Part shown: positions 6,369 to 15,800 of the stretch, piece by piece | How the letters are laid out: each line of letters opens with the position of its first letter | Numbering within the stretch: position 1 is the stretch's first letter | Assembly (NCBI GenBank): GCA_964429355.1 | Contig: CAYSCH010000169.1 | Location: 1-18,960, forward strand | DNA length: 18,960 nucleotides | From: JAAYAY01 sp964429355 | GTDB taxonomy: Bacteria > Planctomycetota > Planctomycetia > Pirellulales > Thermoguttaceae | Direction of reading: 5' to 3' | Translations under genes and position numbers: made by a program | The notes under the pieces: model-generated | What the model saw: the letters and a program-made list of their open reading frames with translations, nothing else | Told to the model about the DNA's origin: nothing | Database searches by the model: none

Positions 6369-8171
6369 ATGAGACGTTGGTCTCGCTACCTCGTCGGCGT
6401 GGTGGCGGTCACGGGCCTGGCTCTGCTCGTGCCCCGCGCCGGCGCAGAAACCTGTACTCTGGAGATGAAGAAGCTCGAGAGTTCTCCCGACGTCAGTCGC
6501 TCGGGAATTGCAGCGGACTACATGTTCCGCTCGACTTACCCCCAGAGGTTCTTCCAGCAGCTCGGCGGTCCGCCGGTGATGGCGGCTCAGCCGGGTGATG
6601 AGGAGAAACCGCCTTTCTCGGACGTGATCAAGAAGGAACCGGCCGAGTATGCTTCGGACACGCCCTTTCGCGGCGTAGCTTCGCTCGGCACCGAGCACTA
6701 CGGCTTCGTGCTGGACACTGCGCCCCCGAAGGAAGAACCGAAGAAGGAAGCTGAACAGTCCGATGCTAAGAACGGCGGCGACGAAAAGGATTCGGCCCGA
6801 CAGCAGAAGGAGGGCGAAAAGCCGAAAAGCGAAGGCGGAATCCTATCGGCCCTTTCCAAGGCCTTGGCGGTTCCGCTTCCTGCCCGTTCAGAACCAGAGA
6901 TCAAGGCTCAGTACTTCACGCGGCTGTATTTCGATCGGAATCACAACGGCGATTTGACAGACGACGGCGTGATCGAATCCGACACGGGCCAACCGAGCTC
7001 GATGAACCAGGCGTCGTTTCCTGTTGTCGACCTGACGATCGACGTGGGCGGCAAGAAGGTCGACTACGCCTTCCGGTTCAGTGTGTATTCGTACCAGTCC
7101 GGCCAGGTCGCCTTTGCCCACGCCTCTCTCAACGGGGCGGCCTATCGCGACGGCCAGATCGTGCTGGACGGCAAGAAGCGCCGGGTCGTGCTCGTGGACT
7201 ACAACAGTAATGGCCGGTTCGACGACACGGGCGGCGTCAACGACAAGGTGAAGCCGAGCGACGGCACCGTCTATCCGACGATTGGCGACTTCCTGTTCAT
7301 CGACCCGTTGCCGGCCGCGAGGTATCCGGATTCCTACACTTCATCGGGCATCCGGAACCGCTATCAGGTCAACAAGCTGATTGCATGGGGCGACCGTTTC
7401 TATGATGTGACGATCGATCCCAGCGGCGACAGGCTTACCCTGGAGCCGTCGACAGTACCGGTCGGACACCTCAGTAATCCGAACAAGGGGTTCCGGGCCG
7501 TCGTCTACGGCGATCGGGGTGTTCTCGAGATCGACGATCAGGGCACCGGCAAGGCACCAGTTCCCGAGGGCCAGTGGAAGCTCATGTCGTATACGATTGA
7601 GCATCTCGAAACGGCCAAACCGGAAGAGGACGAGGAAAAACAGGAGAAGGAAAAGAAAGAGGAAGAATTCTCGATCGTGGACCTTCTCAGCAGCATGCTT
7701 CCCTCGTCGCCTGCCAGTAGCGCAGCCCGTCGTGCGACAATCCCGCGGCCATCCATGGTGTCGGCGCGCGCGAAGGCCGACTTCACGGCCGTCGAAGTTG
7801 GCGCGGGCGAGACGGCGGAAATGCGTTTCGGCCCTCCCTATCAGCCCAAGGTTGAAGCTTCGAACCTCCGAAAAGGCATGTCGCAGGCTGAACTCAGCAT
7901 GAGTCTCGTCGGCGCCGGCGGCGAGGTCTGCAACAGCCTCCGTGTTAACGGTGGCCAGCCTTCCGCGCCGGAGTTCACAATTGCCACCAAGGATGGAGCG
8001 GAGGTGGCCAGCGGCAAATTCCGGTATGGATGAGGCTTCACCTGCCGGTACTCGTGGCGAGTACCATCGGATCTGGCCGACGAATACCATGTGACCGTTC
8101 GTATGGACGCGGGTCCCTTCAAGATCGACGAAGAGTTCCGCAGCATCCTTCGTACAGACGGCTCAAATTGA
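6369..8171 (+). CDS. Candidate secreted selenoprotein with Sec at codon 555 (UGA 8031-8033)
   Basis: With TGA 8031-8033 read as Sec the protein has 600 residues; read normally it stops at 554 after GKFRYG. The start ATG 6369 has GGAGG eight bases upstream. A signal peptide (YLVGVVAVTGLALLVPRAGA) is followed by two Lys/Glu-rich low-complexity stretches (about 119-156 and 416-434). Two Asp/Asn-rich calcium-loop-like motifs follow: DRNHNGDLTDD near 188 and DYNSNGRFDDTGG near 276. Residues from about 380 to the end are homologous to most of the extracellular part of the protein at 1222-2631. After the TGA the frame continues GFTCRYSWRVP and EYHVTVRMDAGPFKI to a TGA at 8169-8171, parallel to the paralogue, where the frame also stays open. 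U555 and C559 make a UxxxC pair. I do not recognise the family; a secreted calcium-binding redox protein is a reasonable guess but is inference. Confidence 0.83.
8031..8065 (+). promoter_or_regulatory. SECIS-like element 3 (UGA plus perfect hairpin)
   Basis: UGA 8031-8033 is followed after 21 nt by the loop TGG (8055-8057). It is enclosed by a perfect 8-bp stem, GGTACTCG (8047-8054) with CGAGTACC (8058-8065). Spacing and loop equal those of the element at 1756-1790. Over the 42 bases 8024-8065 versus 1749-1790 there are 37 identities, and every difference preserves or strengthens the stem or falls outside it. Confidence 0.8.
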
Positions 8172-8196
8172 GGGCACTGGAGGCGTAAAGCCATGC

Positions 8197-8231
8197 AATC
8201 GGGAGGCCGGCCTTGTGCCGGCCTCCCGATT
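8197..8231. terminator. Strong stem-loop between convergent genes
   Basis: A perfect 15-bp inverted repeat (8197-8211 and 8217-8231, beginning AATCGGGAGG) encloses the 5-nt loop CTTGT. It lies 25 bases after the selenoprotein stop and before the convergent oxidoreductase gene. It is GC-rich and very stable but has no adjacent T-tract on either side, so it may be a bidirectional terminator of atypical form or a repetitive palindromic element. Confidence 0.6.
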
Positions 8232-8277
8232 CGCTATGCGGTAGTAATGTTTTAACTCCAGTGTCCGACGACGCCTC

Positions 8278-9642
8278 TCACAACGTCCAGGGCCCANNNN
8301 NNNNNNGCCTGAGGAGCACGGCGTTGGCCTCGTCGTCGCCGGGGAACTGTTCGGCCTTCGGGTCCCATTTCACGTTGCGGCCGAGGCGGATGGCCACGTT
8401 GCCGAGGTGGCAGACGCTGGCCGATCGGTGACCGACCTCGGCGGAGGCGACCGGCTGCTGGCGGCTCTTGACGCAGTCGAGAAAGTTGCGGACGTGGGCC
8501 GATGTGGCGTCGCCGCGGATCTTTCCGTCCGGGAACTCGGCAGCGATCAGCGACTGGGGCTCGCTGCGGGCCTGCCAGGGATAGGCCGTCGTTTCGATCA
8601 TACCCTCCGAGCCCTCGAACCGTGCTCCGACGGGTTTGTCGCTCGTACGGCAGATCAACTCAACTCCGTTGGCATAGCGGCAAAGGAACTCGGTCTCGAG
8701 GGCCGTGTTGAACAGGCTCCCTTCGGGCAACCACTTGGCGCGGATGTACTCGATCTCGACGGGCCCGCTGTCGTCCATGCCGAGTCCCCATTGGGCGAGA
8801 TCGTTTGAGTGGGCTCCGTAGTTGGTCACCTGGCCGCCCGAATAGTCGTAATTGAACCGGAAGCGGTAGAGGCAACGGTCCTGGTGGTAGGGCACCTCGG
8901 GTGCGGGGCCGAGCCAGCGCTGGTAGTCGAACCCCTCGGGCACGGGCATGGGTTTCCAGCCGGGGCCCGGGCCGACCTTGTTGTTGTAACCGACGTTTGT
9001 CAGGACCCGTTTGACCTGGCCGATCTTGCCATCCCGAACGAGCTGGCAGACGAAGCGATTCATGGGGTTGCTGCGTTCCATGCTGCCGGTCTGGAGAATG
9101 CGGTTGTGTTTCTTGACGGCCTCGACCATGGCTCGGCCCTGGCCAATCGTGAGCGACAGGGGCTTCTCGCAATAGATGTCCTTACCGGCCGCCGCGGCAC
9201 GGATGGTCATGATGGCGTGCCACTGATCGGGTACCACGACGGTGACAGCATCGACGTCGTCGCAGGCCAGGACTTCCTGGAAATCGATGTAGGTTCGACA
9301 GCCCTTGTAGGCGCCGGCACCCTTTTTTTCACCATAGTGGTCGTCGACCGTCTTCCGCCCCGGTTCGCGGCCGAGGTACTGGGATTCGTCGCGATAACCG
9401 TAGCTGGCGGTGTTGACGTCGCAGACGGCGACCACCTGGACGTCGTCGTTCTCCAGAAAACGCTTGAGAATGCCGGATCCCTGATTGCCGGTTCCGATAC
9501 AGGCCACATGGATGCGGTTGCTGGGAGCCTCCGCCCCAAAAACAGATGAGGGGACGATCCAAGGCAAGGCAGCCACGGCGGTTGCCTTGAGGAGATCACG
9601 GCGGTTGGGAAGACGTCCGGCACGATGCTTCTGGTTGACCAT
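8278..9642 (-). CDS. Gfo/Idh/MocA family oxidoreductase, Tat-exported, with assembly gap near the C-terminus
   Basis: An NAD(P)-dependent sugar oxidoreductase-like protein of 454 codons. The N-terminus has a twin-arginine signal (NRRDLLK with R14-R15, then ATAVAALPWIVPSSVFGA), placing it outside the cytoplasm as for many planctomycete members. The Rossmann motif is GTGNQG near residue 52, and the family EKP motif appears in YCEKPLSL. The C-terminal half has the usual beta-sheet domain with GGQVTNYGAHSNDLAQWG. The N-run 8297-8306 falls four codons wide inside the last ten residues. The frame after it (GPWTL, stop) matches the usual RPMRGPW-type end of this family, so the gap is probably close to its true size or a multiple of three from it. 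It is divergent from the GH78 gene, suggesting shared work on plant or algal sugars. Substrate unknown. Confidence 0.92.
   Translation of the reverse strand: MVNQKHRAGRLPNRRDLLKATAVAALPWIVPSSVFGAEAPSNRIHVACIGTGNQGSGILKRFLENDDVQVVAVCDVNTASYGYRDESQYLGREPGRKTVDDHYGEKKGAGAYKGCRTYIDFQEVLACDDVDAVTVVVPDQWHAIMTIRAAAAGKDIYCEKPLSLTIGQGRAMVEAVKKHNRILQTGSMERSNPMNRFVCQLVRDGKIGQVKRVLTNVGYNNKVGPGPGWKPMPVPEGFDYQRWLGPAPEVPYHQDRCLYRFRFNYDYSGGQVTNYGAHSNDLAQWGLGMDDSGPVEIEYIRAKWLPEGSLFNTALETEFLCRYANGVELICRTSDKPVGARFEGSEGMIETTAYPWQARSEPQSLIAAEFPDGKIRGDATSAHVRNFLDCVKSRQQPVASAEVGHRSASVCHLGNVAIRLGRNVKWDPKAEQFPGDDEANAVLLRXXXXGPWTL
8297..8306. other. Assembly gap (10 N)
   Basis: Ten undetermined bases, the usual placeholder for a scaffold join. 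They interrupt the 3' end of the Gfo/Idh/MocA gene. The preserved reading frame and family-like terminus on the far side suggest the join is correct. Confidence 0.98.
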
Positions 9643-9739
9643 GGCGATCTACCCTGAACGGGCTATTGGTGGAAGTCATCTTCAAGTGGGTGAGTATATC
9701 CCTGGAGCGGCCGGCTCGCAATGTTCTACAGGCCGGTTG

Positions 9740-9755
9740 GCCGGTTGGAACCGGC
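9740..9755. promoter_or_regulatory. Palindromic operator-like site between divergent sugar genes
   Basis: GCCGGTT-GG-AACCGGC is a 7-bp inverted repeat with a 2-base centre, and a partial extra copy of its left arm (GGCCGGTT) sits just upstream at 9731-9738. It lies in the 258-bp divergent region between the oxidoreductase and the rhamnosidase, where a regulator of both would bind. No regulator gene is in the window; this is a structural suggestion only. Confidence 0.25.
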
Positions 9756-9900
9756 TGATTTTGAGCCGGGATCGTCGAACCGCAGGGATTCGGCGTCAAA
9801 GCAAATTGGTGCCGCTCACCCTGAGGGGACGGAGGGACAGCATGGAACGGCGGGACTTTTTTCGCTACGATATTGGAACACACAAAAAGGAGCCCCGACG

Positions 9901-12639
9901 ATGCGTGGAGTGAATCTTGTACTGCCGCTGGTAGTGTCGTTGGCCGGCACGGCCGGTCTGTCTTCCGTTCCCCAGGCTGCGTCCGCCGCTCCGGAGCGGC
10001 TGCGCTGTGAGGGACTTGCCATCCCGTTGGGTATCGACCGGGCGCAGCCGAGGCTATCGTGGATGATGCCGATGGGAGCTCGCGGCTTGGCCCAGACGGC
10101 GTACCAGGTGCTGATTTCGGACTCACCCGAGTCGCTCGCCGCCGATCGGGGAGCTCTGTGGGACTCCGGCAAGGTCGAGTCGGACCAATCGCAATGGGTG
10201 CCCTATGGGGGCAAGCCGCTGGCCAAGGGATCACGATGCTGGTGGAAGGTCCGGGTGTGGGATTCAGCCGGTGCGGAGTCGCCGTGGAGCGAGCCGGCAT
10301 TGTTCACTGTGGGACCGCTTTCGGCGGCCGAATGGAGCGGCCAATGGATCGGGGCAGATTGGATGAAGAACCATGAGGGACCGCTGCCCTGGTTGCGCAA
10401 GACGGTGACGCTGGAAAAGGCGCCGGCCACGGCCACGGCCTATGTTTGCGCCTTGGGGTATTACGAACTGTACGTGAACGGCCAGAAGGTGGGCGACGAC
10501 GTGCTCAGCCCGGCGGTGTCGGACTACGGGAAACGCGGGCTGTATGTGACGCACGACATCGGCAGGTATCTGGTCGAGGGCAAGAACTGCATCGGTTTGT
10601 GGCTGGGCCGGGGCTGGTCGCTGGGGGTGCTCAAGAACACGGGCAACGCCGGCCCGATGGTCAAGGCCGAAGTGAACCTTTCGTTCGACGGAGCTGCGTC
10701 CGAGTTGATCGTTACCGACGCAACGTGGAAGGCACATCCCAGCCACATCACTCCGCTCGGGAAGGGTACGAGCGGCAGCTACGGGGGCGAACTGGTCGAG
10801 GCGGAAAAAGAGATTGCCGATTGGAGCGCGGCAGGCTACGACGACTCGGCGTGGCAATCGGCCACGGTTCACCAGCCTCCGACGCCGATCATTGCCGCGC
10901 AGATGATGGAGCCGAATCGCCTGCTGGACGAGATCCGCCTGGCAGCGGTGGAGCCGATCGAGGACGGGTTTGTGCTCGACATGGGGCGGAACTACACGGG
11001 CTGGTTCGCGTTGACGCTGCCCGACGAGGTGAAGCGTGGGACGAGGATCGCGATGGAGTTTGCCGACAAGCGATTTCCCGACGGCAAGTTCCAGACCTAC
11101 GGCCAGGGGAGCGTCTATGTGGCGAGGGGGGGCGGCGGGGAGCGATTCTGCAATCGCTTCAACTACGCGGCGTTCCGGTATGCTATTGTGAAAGGCCTGC
11201 CGCGGGCCCCCAAGCCCGAGGAGGTTCGCGGGTGGCTGGTGAGCACGAACTACGAGCCCGGGTCGGCTTTCTCTTGCGACGTGGCGCTGCTCAACCAGAT
11301 CCACGCGATGATGTGCTGGACCTATCGGAGTCTGAGCCTGGGGGGCTATACGGTCGACTGCCCGCACCGCGAGCGGTTGGGCTACGGCGGTGACTCGGGC
11401 ACTTCGATGGAAATGGGGATGCTCAATTTCCACACGGGGCCGTTCTACGCCAAGTGGGCGGCCGATTGGCGCGACGCCCAGAATGAGCAGGGCGACGTGC
11501 CCTACACGGCGCCTTACTCGCAGGATGCAGGCGGCGGCCCTGTCTGGAGCGGTTTCTGTATCACGATGCCCTGGCAGATCTACCTCACCTACGGCGACCG
11601 GCGACCGTTGGAGTTGGGATGGCCGGTGATGCAGAAATGGCTGGCCTTCATCGACACGAAGATGGCCGACGGACTGATGCAGCCTTACGTGGGCATCGGC
11701 TGTGCGGGCTCGCCCGAGTGGAACTTCCTTGGCGACTGGGTGCCGCCGGGAAGGAAACAGGGCAAGGACCGCGTGGACGACCGTTCGACCCTGTTCTTCA
11801 ACAACTGCTACCTTGTGTACTGCCTGCAGCTTGCCGGGAAGATCGGCCGTGTGCTGGGCGACAATGCCCAGGCCGAGATCTATGAGGGGCGAGCGAAAAA
11901 GCTTGCCGCCAGGCTCCATGAGGGTTTCCTGAATGCCGACGGCGCCACCTACGCCAACGGCGAACAGACCTATCTGGCGTTGCCGCTGCTATTCGGCATC
12001 ACTCCGGAAGGCGTCGCCCCCAAGGTCATGGCCGCGTTGGAACACGACATCACGGTAACTCGCAACGGCCACTTGAACACAGGGATGCACGGCAACTACT
12101 TCATGACCAAGTACCTGATCGGCGAGCGGCGCAACGACCTTTTGGCGCTGATGTACACCAAGGAAGATTTTCCCAGCTTCGGGCACATGATCCGCAACGG
12201 GGCAACCACCATCTGGGAGGAATGGGACGGCGACAACTCGCAGATCCACAACACGATGATCTCCGTGGGGCTTTGGTTCATCGAGGGGCTCGGGGGGATC
12301 CGCTACGACGAGAAGGCCCCGGGCTTCAAGCACTTCATCGCCGCGCCCGGCGTCGAGAGTGGAGTCAGGCAAGTGGACGCCTCCTTGATGACCGGCTATG
12401 GGAAGATCCGCAGCGCGTGGCAGGTGGACGGCGAGAATCTGACGTGGGAGCTGGCCGTGCCGGCCAACACGACGGCCACGGCGATTCTGCCGGCCATCGA
12501 GATCGGCGTGGTTCGCGAAGGCGGTCAGCCCGTGGGGACTCAGGCCGGAATCAGTCGTCCGTCGGTTGCCGAGGGGCTGTTCCGGTGCGACGTTGCCTCG
12601 GGCACGTACCGCTTCACCAGCCGGTTGCCACGGAAGTGA
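9901..12639 (+). CDS. GH78 alpha-L-rhamnosidase, secreted
   Basis: A 912-residue enzyme releasing alpha-L-rhamnose from plant or algal glycans. The start ATG 9901 is chosen because AAGGAG lies just upstream and a signal peptide follows (NLVLPLVVSLAGTAGL...AASA); an in-frame upstream ATG at 9721 would add 60 residues without a signal. Domain order follows the family: an N-terminal fibronectin-like domain opening with LRCEGLAIPLGIDRAQPRLSW, a lectin-like rhamnosidase N domain (YELYVNGQKVGDD), the concanavalin-like domain (LDMGRNYTGWF), then the (alpha/alpha)6 barrel. DCPHRERLGYGGD near residue 486 contains the expected acidic catalytic residues, and TTIWEEWDG near 771 supplies the conserved late glutamates. 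A C-terminal beta domain follows. The gene pairs with the divergent Gfo/Idh/MocA oxidoreductase. No truncation is seen. Confidence 0.95.
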   Translation: MRGVNLVLPLVVSLAGTAGLSSVPQAASAAPERLRCEGLAIPLGIDRAQPRLSWMMPMGARGLAQTAYQVLISDSPESLAADRGALWDSGKVESDQSQWVPYGGKPLAKGSRCWWKVRVWDSAGAESPWSEPALFTVGPLSAAEWSGQWIGADWMKNHEGPLPWLRKTVTLEKAPATATAYVCALGYYELYVNGQKVGDDVLSPAVSDYGKRGLYVTHDIGRYLVEGKNCIGLWLGRGWSLGVLKNTGNAGPMVKAEVNLSFDGAASELIVTDATWKAHPSHITPLGKGTSGSYGGELVEAEKEIADWSAAGYDDSAWQSATVHQPPTPIIAAQMMEPNRLLDEIRLAAVEPIEDGFVLDMGRNYTGWFALTLPDEVKRGTRIAMEFADKRFPDGKFQTYGQGSVYVARGGGGERFCNRFNYAAFRYAIVKGLPRAPKPEEVRGWLVSTNYEPGSAFSCDVALLNQIHAMMCWTYRSLSLGGYTVDCPHRERLGYGGDSGTSMEMGMLNFHTGPFYAKWAADWRDAQNEQGDVPYTAPYSQDAGGGPVWSGFCITMPWQIYLTYGDRRPLELGWPVMQKWLAFIDTKMADGLMQPYVGIGCAGSPEWNFLGDWVPPGRKQGKDRVDDRSTLFFNNCYLVYCLQLAGKIGRVLGDNAQAEIYEGRAKKLAARLHEGFLNADGATYANGEQTYLALPLLFGITPEGVAPKVMAALEHDITVTRNGHLNTGMHGNYFMTKYLIGERRNDLLALMYTKEDFPSFGHMIRNGATTIWEEWDGDNSQIHNTMISVGLWFIEGLGGIRYDEKAPGFKHFIAAPGVESGVRQVDASLMTGYGKIRSAWQVDGENLTWELAVPANTTATAILPAIEIGVVREGGQPVGTQAGISRPSVAEGLFRCDVASGTYRFTSRLPRK

Positions 12640-12741
12640 TGGAAGGAGTGACGGTGACGAGCAGGGGGTTTCAATCCGGTTGGTCCTGCTCTTGAATCGT
12701 TCCAACCGAGCGGTCTGGCTGCGCCGGCGGATGTGCCCCAT

Positions 12742-12794
12742 GTCACCCGCAACGTGACGCAATTCACACCATTCTGAGGGTCACGTTACTGACC
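12742..12794. terminator. Possible bidirectional terminator between convergent genes
   Basis: The 206-base gap between the convergent GH78 and peptidase genes contains AACGTGAC (12751-12758) and its exact complement GTCACGTT (12780-12787). Two smaller hairpins overlap these arms: GTCAC/GTGAC at 12742-12758 and GGTCA/TGACC at 12779-12794. The placement fits a terminator, but no T-tract follows. Confidence 0.3.
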
Positions 12795-12845
12795 GTTGCG
12801 CAAGAGGGGCCGAAGCCGGACGGCATCAGCTACGGCAGTGTTGTG

Positions 12846-15800
12846 TCAATCGAGGGATGCCTGTGCGAACTGGTGTCCAAGCACCCACGCCTGGCCGTCG
12901 GCGGGGCTTTCGAGGACGTCGAGGCTGAGGATTCGGTTCAGTTCCTCCTCTGCAACGGCCGGCAGATCGATCCGATCCACGGCCCGAACGTCGATGGGTG
13001 GGAGGTTCCCGCTGCTGTCGACGGTGTATTCCGTATCGGCCGACGGCGCAGGATCGAAGAAGCAGCCGCGGCCGGCCGTACCCATACCGACGGTCAGCGG
13101 GTTTTCCACAGTCGTGGCGAGCAACGAGCGGCCCAGATCGCCAGTTGCGGACTCCACCCGCGCAAGCTTGGTCGTCGGCGCAGAAGTCGGGCAGACGTTG
13201 CCCCAGCCGCCCGCGGCCCGCGCAACAATCGCCCTCGGGTCCACTCCCGTTGGCCAAGGCGTGCCAGTGGCGGTCGTGACGAGGTCTGACGCGGCTGAAA
13301 CGCAAGTGCGACTGGCTTTGCTGCTGCCAGCGACCTGCCAGACCGTGGGATTGTCTGTCTCCATACCGGCCCAACGGGTGTACACGCCATTCTGCAGGAT
13401 CCACGCGCCGACTATTCCCGTCGACTGGTCTTGCCAGAGAATATCGGACGTGCCGTTGCCATCGTAGTCGCCGGCGGCGACGACGTTCCACGCGGTCAGG
13501 GCCTGCATTCCAAGATCGGCCCAACGGGTGTACACACCGTTCTGCAGAATCCACGCGGCAACCTGTCCGGTCGAACGGTCTCGCCAGAGGATATCCGACG
13601 TGCCATCGCCATTGCAGTCGCCGATGCCGGCCAAGGTCCCTGCGGTCGGGCTCGCGGTGCCAATCTTGGCGGAACGGTTGACAGCGCCGTTTCGCAGGAT
13701 CCAGGCGACGACCTGCCCGGTCGAACGGTTCTGCCACAGAATATCATCGGTTCCGTTGCCGTCGAAGTCGCCGGTGCCGGCAACGTTCCATGCTGTCGGA
13801 CTGGCGCTACCGATCTTGGCTGAACGGCTCATCGCGCCGTTTCGCAGCATCCAGGAGACGACTTGTCCTGTCGAGCGCTTCTGCAGCAGAATGTCGTCGG
13901 TGCCGTTGCCGTCGAAATCACCGGTCCCGACGATATTCCATACGGTCGGGCTTGCGCTGCCGATCTTGGCTGAACGGCTGATTGCGCCGTTTCGCAGCAT
14001 CCAGGAGACGACTTGTCCAGTCGAGCGGTTCTGCACCAGAATGTCGTCGGTTCCGTTGCCATCGAAATCGCCGGTGCCGGCGATGCGCCACGCGGCCGGG
14101 CTGGCACTGCCGACCCCGGCCCAACGCGTGTACTGGCCATCGCGGATGATCCAGGCTCCGACCAGTCCGGTATCCTGGTTCTGCCAGAGGACATCGTCGG
14201 TCCCATCGCCGTTGAAGTCGCCGGTACCGGCCACTCGCCATACGGTCGGCTTGGCACTTCCGATACTGGCCCAGCGAGTGCACTGGCCGCCGTCGATGAT
14301 CCATGTGCCGACCAGTCCGGTCCACTGGTTTTGCCACAGGGTATCGGACGTGCCGTCGCCGTCATAATCGCCGGCGGCGACCAGGCTCCACACGGCCGGA
14401 TTCTGGGTCCCAAGACCGGCCGAGCGGACATACCTGCCGTTTTGCAGGATCCAGGCAGTGACTTGTCCGGTCGAGCGGTTCTGCAGCAGAATGTCGTCGG
14501 TTCCGTTGCCGTCGAAGTCGCCGGTGCCGGCCACGTTCCACACGGTCGGGCTGGCGCTGCCAATACTGGCCGAGCGGCTGAAAGCACCATTCCGCAGGAT
14601 CCAGGTGACGAGCTGTCCGGTCGAACGGTTCTGCCACAGAATATCATCGGTTCCGTTGCCGTCCAAGTCACCGGTGCCGGCAACGTTCCAGGCGGTCGGA
14701 CTGGCGCTGCCGATCTTGGCCGAACGGCTCAGGGCGCTATTTCGCAGAATCCAGGCGGTGACTTGTCCGGTCGAGCGGTTCTGGAGCAGAATGTCGTCGG
14801 TTCCGCTACCGTCGAAATCGCCGGTGCCGGCAAGGTTCCATACGGTGGGGCTCGCCGTGCCGATACTGGTCGAACGACTCAGTGCACCGTTTCGCAGGGT
14901 CCAAACGACAACCTGCCCGGTCTTCCGGTTCTGCCAGAGGATGTCGTCGGTACCGTCGCCGTTGAAATCGCCTGTGCCGGCAATTCGCCATACGGTCGGG
15001 CTCGCCTTGCCGATGCTGGCCCAACGGGTGTACTGGCCGTTGTTGATGGTCCACGCGCCGACCAGCCCGGTATCCTGGTTCTGCCAGAGGATATCGTCGG
15101 TGCCATCGCCATTGAAGTCGCCGTGGAAAGGCTTGATGGTGGAGACGATGGTCGGTTCGCTTTCCTGCACCAGGGCCTTGATGCAGAAATTCGCGGTGGA
15201 GTTCCAGGTTGTCAGATCCGTCCACGACGTTCCATCGAAGCTGTAGTAGCTCTGGTCTGCCGCCGCGGAAGATCCGGAATTGTAGCCGTCCCAGCGATAG
15301 TCGATCGCCATGCAGTACGTGCCGCTGTTGGCGATCTGCAGGCTGACGTAGAAATCGTTGCCCTCCGCCAGCGAGACCGCGGATGCCAGGTCGACGGTGT
15401 GGTAACCGGCATACCTTTGGCTTCCCGAGACGGTGGCCATCAGATTGGAGAGTCGTCCGCCCGAGTAGGTATCGTAGACGTTGATGGTGTAGTCGGCATC
15501 GTCTGCCGCGGTGAAGAATCCGACAGACTTCAACTGGGAGGACGAAGCGGCGACGTACTTGTTGAATGCAAAGGGCGTGTTGATTTCGCCCACATCGCCG
15601 AAGGTGTCGTGGTAGTACGCCCTGGAATAGGTGCCGGCCGCGGCGGCGTCGCAGAAGCACTCGCCCCAGCGTCCGCCCGAATCCTGGTATGCCAGCCAGA
15701 AATAGCCGCCGTCGGCCCAGCCTGTTCCCCAACTGTTCTTCACGAGCCAGGCCCCGGTGCCGCCGGCGGTGGCTTTCGAGTCGTCCCAGCCGACGATGGT

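Noticed and set aside
8169..8262. Second TGA of the large selenoprotein as another Sec, with the frame open to TAA near 8260
   Set aside because: The frame would run through the 15-bp palindrome and the sequence shows no family similarity.
10264..11919. 551-codon open frame on minus opposite GH78
   Set aside because: Antisense shadow; the plus strand carries all GH78 motifs.
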